The translations under genes and the position numbers were made by a program. The notes under the pieces are model-generated. The model had not been told where the DNA came from. It made no database searches and saw only the letters and a program-made list of their open reading frames with translations. Below, piece by piece: positions 17,394-25,057 of a stretch of 39,038 nucleotides of DNA. The DNA is from CAYRTD01 sp964528675 (GTDB lineage: Bacteria; Bacteroidota; Bacteroidia; Bacteroidales; GCA-2748055): contig CAZGTU010000037.1 in assembly GCA_964528675.1 (NCBI GenBank), positions 1 through 39,038 of the forward strand, written 5' to 3'. The first letter of the stretch is position 1, and each line of letters starts with the position of its first letter.

Positions 17394-18515
17394 ATGACCT
17401 GCGAAGTAGAAAGCAAACATATACAGGAGATTAACTCTACAAATACCCTTCAGCAAACGGCCTTCTGGGCCAGGGTGAAGAACAGGCAGGGAATGGATCC
17501 TTATGCCTTCCGGTTGAATGCTACCAGAGACCTGGTTTCGCCGCATGCAAATGAAAATGAGAAGCTGCATGATGATATTCTTGTGCTGGTCAGATATATT
17601 AATGAGGATTATTGTTATGCTTATATTCCTTATGGCCCGAAGGTACAACCCGAACACGAAAACTATGGTTTGTTTCTCGAAGAGCTTTCCGAGGTGATCC
17701 GTCCTCAGCTTCCTGATAACTGTATTCTTATTCGTTATGACCTGCCATGGGAAAATCCATGGTCGGTGGAAGAGGATTACTATGATAATGAGGGTAACTG
17801 GACCGGTCCTCCCTCCATAAACAGCCAGGAGTTCAGACTGAACTTCAATACTCATAACTGGAACCTCATGAAGAGCCCGAGCGATAATCTGCCTACCAGC
17901 ACCTTTTACCTGGACCTCGACAGGAAGGAAAATGACCTGCTTATGCGGATGAAACCCAAGACGCGTTATAACATAAGGCTGTCGTACCGCAGGGGAGTGA
18001 GGGTTCATGAATATGGCACAGGGAATCTTGATGAATGGTATGAATTATACAAAGAAACCGCGCTCCGCAATCATATTAATCTCCATAAAAAAGAACACTT
18101 TCAATCGGTTTTGCGAGGTCACGACAACATTAAGGGTAAAGTGAGGACAAGCCTTTTAATGGCAGAAAGAGAAGGGGAGTATCTGGCTGCCATGTTCCTT
18201 GTCTTATCGAAGAATCGTGGCACCTATCTTTATGGGGCTTCCTCTTCCCACAACCGCAACCTTATGGCAACCTATTCCCTTCAATGGGAAGCCATAAAAA
18301 AATCGCGCGAATATGGGTGCAGGGAATACGATATGTTTGGCTGCGCACCCAATCCTGATCCTTCTCATCCTCTTTACGGATTGTACCGTTTTAAGAGTGG
18401 TTTTGGGGGAGATTTATATCACCGGATGGGGTGCTGGGATTATCCCTTGAATAATGATGAATACCCTGCATTTATTGCGAGGGAGATGAATAGTGAGGGG
18501 TATCACTTGAATTGA
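17394..18515 (+). CDS. FemAB/FemX-family aminoacyltransferase (peptidoglycan bridge or GNAT-like)
   Basis: A protein of about 373 residues from the ATG at 17394; the earlier in-frame ATG at 17346 lies upstream of the promoter's -7 element and is rejected. It has the tandem GNAT architecture of FemX/FmhB lipid II aminoacyltransferases: PKTRYNIRLSYRRGVRV near residue 185, then TSLLMAEREGEYLAAMFLVL, LYGASSSHNRNLMATYSLQW and GLYRFKSGFGGDLYHRMG at the C-terminus. Such enzymes transfer aminoacyl groups from tRNA to the peptidoglycan stem peptide. In Bacteroidota, where cross-bridges are usually direct, the true acceptor may differ. The gene is monocistronic with its own promoter. Confidence 0.87.
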   Translation: MTCEVESKHIQEINSTNTLQQTAFWARVKNRQGMDPYAFRLNATRDLVSPHANENEKLHDDILVLVRYINEDYCYAYIPYGPKVQPEHENYGLFLEELSEVIRPQLPDNCILIRYDLPWENPWSVEEDYYDNEGNWTGPPSINSQEFRLNFNTHNWNLMKSPSDNLPTSTFYLDLDRKENDLLMRMKPKTRYNIRLSYRRGVRVHEYGTGNLDEWYELYKETALRNHINLHKKEHFQSVLRGHDNIKGKVRTSLLMAEREGEYLAAMFLVLSKNRGTYLYGASSSHNRNLMATYSLQWEAIKKSREYGCREYDMFGCAPNPDPSHPLYGLYRFKSGFGGDLYHRMGCWDYPLNNDEYPAFIAREMNSEGYHLN

Positions 18516-19181
18516 GTTACTACACTCTGGGGAGGACACAGAGGTGGTTACACAGAGGACCGGGAACTACAGAGAACCCGGAGGAAACATTTGCATTAGG
18601 TTTTTTCGTCCTGACGTTCACACTTATTTCTCAGTGGTTCCCGGTGAAAACACTGCGTATACTCTGATAAAAACTAATTTTTAAGCAACATTTTTATCAT
18701 TCCTTTCTTCTTTCCTACAATTTTAAATCCATTTTTCGGGTATCGCTTTTACTGGCATTTCAATTGACAATCCGCTCCGTTTTTCTATCTGGTATTTCCA
18801 TTCACCGCGGGCGTGACCGCGGCTAAGGTAATTCGGGCCCTCCAGGCCCGTTAAAAAAACATCCTCGTTATTAATACATCATAAATTTATATACACCATC
18901 CTGAGCATATCCATTTTTGTCAACGACAAAAAAATACCCCCTGCACCCTCCCACTAGCACTCGACTACAATACGCCCTGCTATTCCATTTCCCTCTGTGG
19001 TTCTTCGTGACTCCTCAGCGGGTCCTCTGTGTAAAATCCCCCTCCGTGTCCTCCCACGAGCACGCGACTCCAATACATCCCGCCAATCCATATTTCCCCC
19101 GTGGCTCTCAGTGTTTCCCGGTCCTCTGTGTAATTCTTTCCCTGTGTCCTCCCCAGAGCACCGCGACTCCAGTTACTCCCC
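18516..19181. repeat. Repeat-rich spacer with long inverted repeat and ~100-bp tandem repeats
   Basis: No credible gene. The 42-bp segment 18525-18566 (CTCTGGGGAGGACACAGAGG...) is matched in inverted orientation, with a few mismatches, by 19115-19158. Within 18948-19181 a unit of about 100 bp beginning CTCCCACTAGCAC repeats at 19051 (period 103) and 19149 (period 98, partial). Each unit contains CCTCTGTGTAA. A REP-like double hairpin lies at 18805-18850. The rest (18590-18790) is AT-rich without visible features. Confidence 0.75.
18805..18850 (+). repeat. REP-like double hairpin, copy B
   Basis: Hairpin 1 is CCGCGG (18805-18810), loop GCGTGA, CCGCGG (18817-18822). The spacer is CTAAGGTAATT. 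Hairpin 2 is CGGGCC (18834-18839), loop CTCCA, GGCCCG (18845-18850). It shares order, spacer length and spacer sequence (CTAxxGGxATTC type) with copy A at 11966-12012, while the stems differ by compensating changes. Confidence 0.72.
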
Positions 19182-19850
19182 CTACATCTCGCCCCCCTCA
19201 AAGCCTCCTTCATCGCCGCCGCCACCATTGAATCTTTCTCCTCTGTCCCTGCCGTAATTATTAATCCGGAAGGTAAGGTTCAGCATTACAATGGGTGCTC
19301 TGTGGGTATAGAGACGATAGGAATAAAAATCTTCTTCATCAATTTCCGATTCATGCCTGTCGGTGTTGAAAATGTCTCTAACCTGCAGGGTGAGGATAAG
19401 CTTATTCTGCATGAAAGACTGGCGAATGGCTCCGTCTATTTCAAAACTAGCTGATTCGGTTTCCTGGGCTTCGATTTCGGGACTGTCATATTCAGGATTG
19501 ATCTGTATGCGTGTGGTTTCTGTAAGTTTGAAGATATTGTTCCACTCTACCGACCAGGTGAAGCTTTCTCTGTCAAGTTCATTGCCATTAACATTTCCCT
19601 GTACACGGTAATTATAAAAGTTTCCGGAAAAATCAGACTCCCACCAGTTAAAGAGGTCCAAGCTCAACATAACTTCAGAACCCAGGGAATAATCGGTTCC
19701 AACATTGGCATAGGTGGAAAGCATGATATTATCCCTGTCATCAATTTCTCTGTAAACCTGGCGAATTCTCTCAATTTTATTATCCGTGATGCGATAATAC
19801 AGTTCGACGGAAAGAAAATCTGTTTTGTTCAGGTCTCTTTGATACCTTCT
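19182..19850 (-). pseudogene. TonB-dependent receptor/outer-membrane beta-barrel protein, C-terminal fragment
   Basis: About 222 open codons encode only the C-terminal strands of an outer-membrane beta-barrel (TonB-dependent receptor, OMP_b-brl_3 type). It opens RYQRDLNKTDFLSVELYYRI, then TDNKIERIRQVYRE, NVGTDYSLGSEVMLSL and FRINNYGRDRGE, and ends in a Gly-rich tail GGGGDEGGFEGGEM as in many such Bacteroidota proteins. Full-length members have about 750-900 residues including an N-terminal plug, absent here. The frame is closed upstream by a TAG at 19851-19853, where sequence of the histidine kinase begins. The internal ATG at 19724 is not a natural start. I treat this as a truncated gene or assembly chimera. 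Confidence 0.77.
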
Positions 19851-20070
19851 CTACATGCGTATGCTCAAAGCGAGATATTTTCTCAGGCCTATCTTCTAAT
19901 ATTCTTTCAATAAACCTTTCCTGATATTCAAAGCGATTTTCCAGAATGTTGTGCATATGTTTATTCGCTTCCTTTTGTAGAATAAATGCGCTTATAATGA
20001 AGGAAATAAGGGTAATAAGCAGGTAAAAAAACACTGCTTTACTGAGGAGCCTGAATTTTGGTTTTTTCAT
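19780..20070 (-). pseudogene. Sensor histidine kinase, N-terminal fragment
   Basis: The frame begins MKKPKFRLLSKAVFFYLLIT, has one transmembrane helix (residues about 12-32), then a periplasmic helix (KEANKHMHNILENRFEYQER). It runs to about residue 70 before entering the sequence of the beta-barrel fragment in another frame, and it stops at residue 96. No HAMP, HisKA or HATPase domain remains. Its start overlaps the stop of the response regulator by 4 bp (ATGA), the normal arrangement for a two-component pair. The last ~23 residues are read from the fused barrel sequence, so the true breakpoint is near 19835-19860. Confidence 0.72.
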
Positions 20071-20744
20071 GACCTTTTAAATTTATATCCCACTCCATAT
20101 ACCGATTCTATATAATCATGGCCTCCTGCTTTTAAAAGTTTCCGGCGAAGATTCTTTATATGGTTGTAGATGAAATCGAAATTGTCAGCATGATCAATAT
20201 GATCGCCCCAGAGATACTCTGCAATGTTTTCCTTAGTGAGAAGTCTGGTTTCATTATCAATTAGATAGAGAAGTAAATCATATTCCTTGCGGGTAAGGTT
20301 GATAATTTTGTCGTTGACCCTGACCTGCCGTATATCAATATTTATTTGAATTTCATTAATCTGGAGAATGTTCTTTCCATGTGATATTTTCCGGCGAAGG
20401 ATAGAACGAATTCTTGCGTTAAGTTCAGCCTTGTGAAATGGTTTGGTAAGATAATCATCCGCACCAAGATTTAAGCCTTCAACTTTATGCTCGAGCGAAT
20501 GAGTGGCTGTTAATATCAATATAGCCATATCCGGCTGATGTTTCTTTATTTCACTTATTAATTTCATTCCGTTTCCGTCGGGAAGCCCCAGGTCCAGTAT
20601 CGCCAGATCATATTCGTACATCAGAAACTTTTCTCTGGCCTGTTCTATAGAATTTGCAATACCCAGGACATAGTTCTGATCCTTTAAAAAATCTGAAACA
20701 TCCTCAATTAGTTTTTGATTGTCCTCAATAAATAATAGTTTCAT
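20067..20744 (-). CDS. OmpR/PhoB-family response regulator
   Basis: This intact 225-residue regulator has an N-terminal receiver domain (acidic pocket FIEDN at residues 5-9, phosphoacceptor Asp51 in LAILDLGLPDG, Thr79 in ILILTAT, Lys101 in YLTKPF) and a C-terminal winged-helix DNA-binding domain (LTRKEYDLLLYLIDN, then FIYNHIKNLRRKL, ending YIESVYGVGYKFK). The partner kinase directly downstream is truncated, so phosphorylation would need another donor. An 11-bp direct repeat at 20787-20808 lies 43 bp upstream of the start and may be its own operator. A TAATTTTG -7-like element is on the minus strand at 20770-20777, though no TTTG lies at the expected distance. Confidence 0.94.
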   Translation of the reverse strand: MKLLFIEDNQKLIEDVSDFLKDQNYVLGIANSIEQAREKFLMYEYDLAILDLGLPDGNGMKLISEIKKHQPDMAILILTATHSLEHKVEGLNLGADDYLTKPFHKAELNARIRSILRRKISHGKNILQINEIQINIDIRQVRVNDKIINLTRKEYDLLLYLIDNETRLLTKENIAEYLWGDHIDHADNFDFIYNHIKNLRRKLLKAGGHDYIESVYGVGYKFKRS

Positions 20745-20786
20745 TATTTCATTGCTGATCTGTTGGATACAAAATTAAGCATTAAA

Positions 20787-20808
20787 TTTGTAGAAAATTT
20801 GTAGAAAA
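20787..20808. promoter_or_regulatory. 11-bp direct repeat, candidate OmpR-family operator
   Basis: TTTGTAGAAAA occurs twice head to tail at 20787-20797 and 20798-20808 with no mismatch. An 11-bp period is what OmpR/PhoB dimers recognise. It sits between the divergent response regulator and GH32 genes, about 43 bp from each start. Confidence 0.55.
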
Positions 20809-20851
20809 TTAGCATAGATGCTCGGTCGTGTATCTTTACATAAACGAATCG

Positions 20852-22426
20852 ATGAATATGAGAAAAAATAATTCTTTTCATTTCATATCGTATATTTCCC
20901 TGCTTGTAATTTTGTTTTCTTCCGCAGGGAAATTAAACGCACAGAGCTGGGATCTTATCCCGGAGAATATCAATATAGCCATCAGGGATTCGGCCATTAA
21001 TATAAACAAGGATACATTACGTCCGGCTTTTCATCTTACCCCGCCTGTTGGTTGCATGGGGGATCCAAATGGAGGAATATATCATAATGGCTGGTATCAT
21101 ATTTTCTACGGGCTTCAGCCTTTTGCTTATCATCCCGGGGGATGGTACTGGGCTCACGCGAGAAGCAGGGACCTTTTGCACTGGGAGCATATGAAAACGG
21201 GGCTAACCCCGCCTTTCGAACTCGGGCTTAATGCTATAGGATCGGGATCAACAATTGTAACTGAAGAAGGGGAGAGGCTGGCATTCTATTCACAGAGTAA
21301 GGACGGACCTATGGAATTCTGGCAGGCTGAATTCACCAATGACAATCTTTCTGAATGGAGCCATGAAGGAGAAAATCCAATCCTCACCCTTGATCATCCC
21401 GGTCTTCCCCCATATGATGATTTTTGGCGGGATCCTTTCGTCTTTGAAGAGGAGGGACGGACATTTTTAATTGCCTGCGCCGATCTTTTTGAAGAAGACT
21501 ACGTCCCTGTTCCCATTTTTGAAGCACAAAATGAAGAGCTGACAGAATGGGATTATAAGGGTAATCTCTTTACTGTGCCAAAAAATAAGTACCGGAATCT
21601 TGAAGTACCTGAATTCAGGCCTCTGGGTGATAAATGGATATTTATGGCTTCCACAGATGCCCCTGTAGACAGGGTGAATTATTTTATCGGGGAATTCGAC
21701 ATTGAGAATTTGAAATTTATCCCTGAGAAGGAGGCTCCCATAGATTACAGCGGACATTATTATGCACAGGAAGCAATTCTGGATGATGATGGAAACCTTT
21801 TTCTGATGGCATGGATGCCCGGCTGGGACAGGGACTGGTTGCCCACATATATGAATGAACCGCTCAAAAACAGTAATCCCCTCTGGAACGGATGTTTTGC
21901 CCTTCCACGCAAATTAAGCATCAGGGATGGAGAATTGATACAGCAAGCGGTTGGGACGCTGAAAGAATTGAGATCAGAACATTATGAGATGAAACCACGG
22001 GAATTGCCTGTAGATGGTCCTGGAACCGCCTATTATACAGTTGAAGATTTTAAGAGTGATCAACTTGAAATAAATGCAGAATTTGATCTGCATAATGCTT
22101 CATTTTGCGGTATGAATGTACTGTCGGATGAGCAAGGCAAGGGAGGATTATTCATTGTCTGGAGCGGTAATATATTGAATGTGGATGGTGTGAAAATCCC
22201 GATCAAAGAATGGAATCACGGAGAGAGCCTGAAATTGCAGGTCTTTGTTGATCAAAATTTTGTCGAAGTATTTATTAATGGTGGAAAGTATTGCGTATCC
22301 CGCCTGGTAAGAAGGGACAACATCGGAGGACAGCATATAGCATTAACCAGCCTGGGTGGAACGGCAAAGCTTGTTTCATTTGAAGGATGGGAGTTAAGTT
22401 CACTGAACCAGTTATCCAACCAATAA
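20852..22426 (+). CDS. Glycoside hydrolase family 32 (fructan/sucrose hydrolase-like), exported
   Basis: This 524-residue protein (ATG at 20852; ATGs at 20828 and 20858 are alternatives) has a signal peptide ending LNAQSW. The GH32 five-bladed propeller motifs are recognisable: GCMGDPNGG (nucleophile Asp near residue 71), SRDLLHWEH, FWRDPFVF (stabilising Asp near 194) and LEVPEFRPL (acid/base Glu near 254), followed by a C-terminal beta-sandwich ending LVSFEGWEL. The usual NDPNG and EC signatures are altered to GDPNG and PEF, so this is a divergent subgroup whose substrate may not be plain fructan or sucrose. It is divergent from the two-component regulator and may be controlled by it. Confidence 0.88.
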   Translation: MNMRKNNSFHFISYISLLVILFSSAGKLNAQSWDLIPENINIAIRDSAININKDTLRPAFHLTPPVGCMGDPNGGIYHNGWYHIFYGLQPFAYHPGGWYWAHARSRDLLHWEHMKTGLTPPFELGLNAIGSGSTIVTEEGERLAFYSQSKDGPMEFWQAEFTNDNLSEWSHEGENPILTLDHPGLPPYDDFWRDPFVFEEEGRTFLIACADLFEEDYVPVPIFEAQNEELTEWDYKGNLFTVPKNKYRNLEVPEFRPLGDKWIFMASTDAPVDRVNYFIGEFDIENLKFIPEKEAPIDYSGHYYAQEAILDDDGNLFLMAWMPGWDRDWLPTYMNEPLKNSNPLWNGCFALPRKLSIRDGELIQQAVGTLKELRSEHYEMKPRELPVDGPGTAYYTVEDFKSDQLEINAEFDLHNASFCGMNVLSDEQGKGGLFIVWSGNILNVDGVKIPIKEWNHGESLKLQVFVDQNFVEVFINGGKYCVSRLVRRDNIGGQHIALTSLGGTAKLVSFEGWELSSLNQLSNQ

Positions 22427-22610
22427 TTGAGCCCGCTCCGAAAAGTTTTTTCACTCCTAATGATACGGCGACAGCGAAAGAGGGCCGGGAGGCATTAATG
22501 GAGATTCTTCGAATAAACATTCTTTGGGAATACCCTTATAATTTTAGAAATAAATGATCATTTTTTGCATCTTTGTTCCCGGTTTGAATACTTAAAAGAT
22601 TTACAAAAAG

Positions 22611-23420
22611 ATGCCTGATAAAAAAGATATTTATTTCCATCTAGGATACCCAAAAGTCGCCTCAACTTTTTTACAAAAAGAGATATTCCCCAATCTCAGT
22701 AATGTCAGGTTTCATAAAAAACACAGGTTTAACAGGTATAAACAATTAGATCCGGACGATCTCAGGGAAAACCACATGTTCTCCTCGGAAAAGGATTATA
22801 ATATTGAAGAAGCTGCAGATGATATTTTACAGAGATTTCCTCATGCAAAGATCATCCTTCTTCTCCGGCGTCATGATAAATGGATATTATCCAGGTATAA
22901 GTATTACATCCGAAAACACGGTGGCAAAGAATTTCATGAGTTTTTTGATCTGGAAAACAACAAAGGAATCTGGAAAAGAGAAGATTTATATTACCGGGAA
23001 AAAATCGAATACCTGGAAAAGCATACCAGCAACCCTCCTCTTATTCTGACATTGGATTTGCTGCAAAATGACCCTGATCGGTTCTTTGAGATAATCGAAG
23101 AATATACCGGAAGTAAGATTGGTGAAAAAGCCAATAAGAATAATGTTGTAAACAGGGCATTCAGTCAGAAACAGCTACTCATTTTAAAAAAATTCAACAA
23201 ATTCTATCCCTATCAGAAGCTAAAAACTCCCTACAGGTTCATCAACAGGAGCCATTATCGTTACCGTCAGTATCTCCTGCACATGGTCGCCTTTTTTTCA
23301 CAACTGATCCCATGGACTTTGATTAAAAAAAAGCAGCTGGCCGATCCTTCTCATCTTGAGGAAATAAGGGAATACTATAGAGGGGATTGGGAGTATTGTG
23401 AGCGTTATGCGGGGGAGTAA
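22611..23420 (+). CDS. Sulfotransferase family protein
   Basis: This 269-residue protein has the PAPS-binding 5'-phosphosulfate loop YFHLGYPKVASTFLQ at residues about 8-22. A 3'-phosphate region follows near 81-105 (KIILLLRRHDKWILSRYKYYI), with the Arg and Ser that contact the 3'-phosphate. It probably transfers sulfate from PAPS to a carbohydrate or lipid, but the acceptor is unknown. There is no signal peptide, so it acts in the cytoplasm or is membrane-associated. No PAPS synthesis gene is nearby. The stop codon is followed at once by an 8-bp tandem repeat. Confidence 0.85.
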   Translation: MPDKKDIYFHLGYPKVASTFLQKEIFPNLSNVRFHKKHRFNRYKQLDPDDLRENHMFSSEKDYNIEEAADDILQRFPHAKIILLLRRHDKWILSRYKYYIRKHGGKEFHEFFDLENNKGIWKREDLYYREKIEYLEKHTSNPPLILTLDLLQNDPDRFFEIIEEYTGSKIGEKANKNNVVNRAFSQKQLLILKKFNKFYPYQKLKTPYRFINRSHYRYRQYLLHMVAFFSQLIPWTLIKKKQLADPSHLEEIREYYRGDWEYCERYAGE

Positions 23421-23460
23421 CTGCACAACTGCACAACTGCACAACTGCATAACTGCATAA
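23421..23460 (+). repeat. 8-bp tandem repeat, five copies
   Basis: Five head-to-tail units of CTGCA(C/T)AA start on the base after the sulfotransferase stop codon. The first three end CACAA and the last two CATAA. Together they fill exactly 40 bp. Confidence 0.9.
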
Positions 23461-23561
23461 CTTTTAAAGATTAAATCAGAACAATTACATTCCTAAAGAG
23501 TTGAACAAAATGAAACAATCTTTTATTTTAGGGTTTTATCCTGCATGTTTATTTAAAACTC

Positions 23562-24611
23562 ATGTCAGAAAAAAATAATCGTATGAAAGCAATGTTTCTT
23601 AACGAGTTAAACGATCTCTCTGAAAATAAAAAACCACTTGTAAAAAAAGATATCCCCAAACCCGAACCGGAGAAGGATGAAGTGCTGGTTAAAGTATCCG
23701 CTTGCGGGGTATGCCATACCGAGCTCGATGAAATTGAGGGTCGCACACCACCTCCGGAGCTTCCAATTATTTTAGGCCACCAGGTTGTTGGTATTATTGA
23801 AAGCATGGGCAATGAAGCCCAAAAATTCAAAACAGGAGAAAGGGTAGGAATAGGGTGGATATATGCTTCCTGTGGAGTTTGTGAATATTGCAAATCGGGT
23901 AATGAAAATCTCTGTCCGGAATTTAAGGCTACCGGCAGGGATGAAAACGGGGGTTATGCCGAATACATGAAAGTTCCTGAGAAGTTTGCTTATAAGATTC
24001 CCGAAGCACTAAGCAATTCAGAGGCTGCACCACTCCTATGTGCCGGTGCCATTGGCTACCGCTCATTGATGCTTTCAAAGATTGAGAATGGCCAGAGGCT
24101 TGGCCTGACAGGTTTTGGCGCTTCGGGACATCTTGTATTGAAAATGGTGAAAGAAAAGTATCCTGACACGAATATTTATGTTTTTGCCCGAAATCCCAAA
24201 GAAAGAAAACATGCAAAAGAACTTGGCGCAGTCTGGGCAGGAGAATCCACTGATGAAACCCCGGAAAAGCTGCATAGCATCATTGATACAACGCCGGTAT
24301 GGAAACCTGTGGTTGAAGCCATGAAAAACCTTGTTCCCGGTGGAAGATTGGTGATCAACGCTATCCGGAAGGAAGACATGGACAAAAAATATCTGCTCAA
24401 TCTTGATTACTCCAGGGATCTGTGGATGGAAAAGGAAATTAAAAGTGTGGCCAATGTCAGCAGAAGTGATGTGAGCGAATTCCTTCAACTGGCGGATGAA
24501 ATGAACATCAAACCCGATTATGAGGAATATGATCTCACAGAGGCGAATAAAGCCCTGGCAGAATTAAAAGAAGGAAAAATAAGAGGGGCCAAGGTTCTGG
24601 TTATGGAATAG
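23562..24611 (+). CDS. Zinc-dependent alcohol dehydrogenase (AdhP/CAD-like, MDR superfamily)
   Basis: This 349-residue medium-chain dehydrogenase oxidises alcohols or reduces aldehydes with NAD(P)H. It has the catalytic-zinc Cys in ACGVCHTE (near residue 47), His and Glu in LGHQVVG (near 70), and the structural-zinc lobe CGVCEYCKSGNENLC (near 104-118). The dinucleotide fold is LGLTGFGASGHLVLKM (near 180). An internal ATG at 23583 (MKAMFLNEL) matches the usual family N-terminus and may be the real start. Substrate cannot be assigned; neighbours give no clue. Confidence 0.93.
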   Translation: MSEKNNRMKAMFLNELNDLSENKKPLVKKDIPKPEPEKDEVLVKVSACGVCHTELDEIEGRTPPPELPIILGHQVVGIIESMGNEAQKFKTGERVGIGWIYASCGVCEYCKSGNENLCPEFKATGRDENGGYAEYMKVPEKFAYKIPEALSNSEAAPLLCAGAIGYRSLMLSKIENGQRLGLTGFGASGHLVLKMVKEKYPDTNIYVFARNPKERKHAKELGAVWAGESTDETPEKLHSIIDTTPVWKPVVEAMKNLVPGGRLVINAIRKEDMDKKYLLNLDYSRDLWMEKEIKSVANVSRSDVSEFLQLADEMNIKPDYEEYDLTEANKALAELKEGKIRGAKVLVME

Positions 24612-24659
24612 AATTTCCTCTCCTGAAAAAAATTTAACCCTTTAATTCAACAGCAATAA

Positions 24660-24890
24660 ATGAGTAAAAGTATGGGAAAATGGCTGATCATCGCAGGTAT
24701 CTTCATTATCATCATTGGTCTGATCATTCAATATGCTCCCGGATTATTGAAGTGGTTCGGGAATTTACCCGGAGACATAAATATCAAAAAAGAAAATACA
24801 AGAGTCTTCTTTCCAATCACTTCTTTAATTTTAATTAGCATTGTACTTACTATTATTGTGAATGTTATAAAATATTTCAGGGGGAGCTGA
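24660..24890 (+). CDS. DUF2905 small membrane protein
   Basis: This 76-residue protein has two transmembrane helices. The first is IIAGIFIIIIGLIIQY; the connecting loop is PGLLKWFGNLPGDINIKKEN, the DUF2905 signature; the second is FFPITSLILISIVLTIIVNV. Function is unknown. It is 48 bp after the alcohol dehydrogenase on the same strand. Confidence 0.92.
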   Translation: MSKSMGKWLIIAGIFIIIIGLIIQYAPGLLKWFGNLPGDINIKKENTRVFFPITSLILISIVLTIIVNVIKYFRGS

Positions 24891-25057
24891 AAAGGTTTTG
24901 TCCCAATCCCCATCCTCCCCAATCCCTCCATCTTATTAAAAAATAATCTAAATAATGCCTGAATCTCTCCTTTTCATCGGAAAGCAATGCAAAATTTCAG
25001 AACTTAGTCGGTGAATTATTTAGATATTTTTCTTCGCCAATCCTAAAACTATCTATC

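Noticed and set aside
18917..19257. Overlapping open frames on both strands in the spacer
   Set aside because: They lie in the ~100-bp tandem repeats, and their products are Ser/Pro/His-rich repeat translations.
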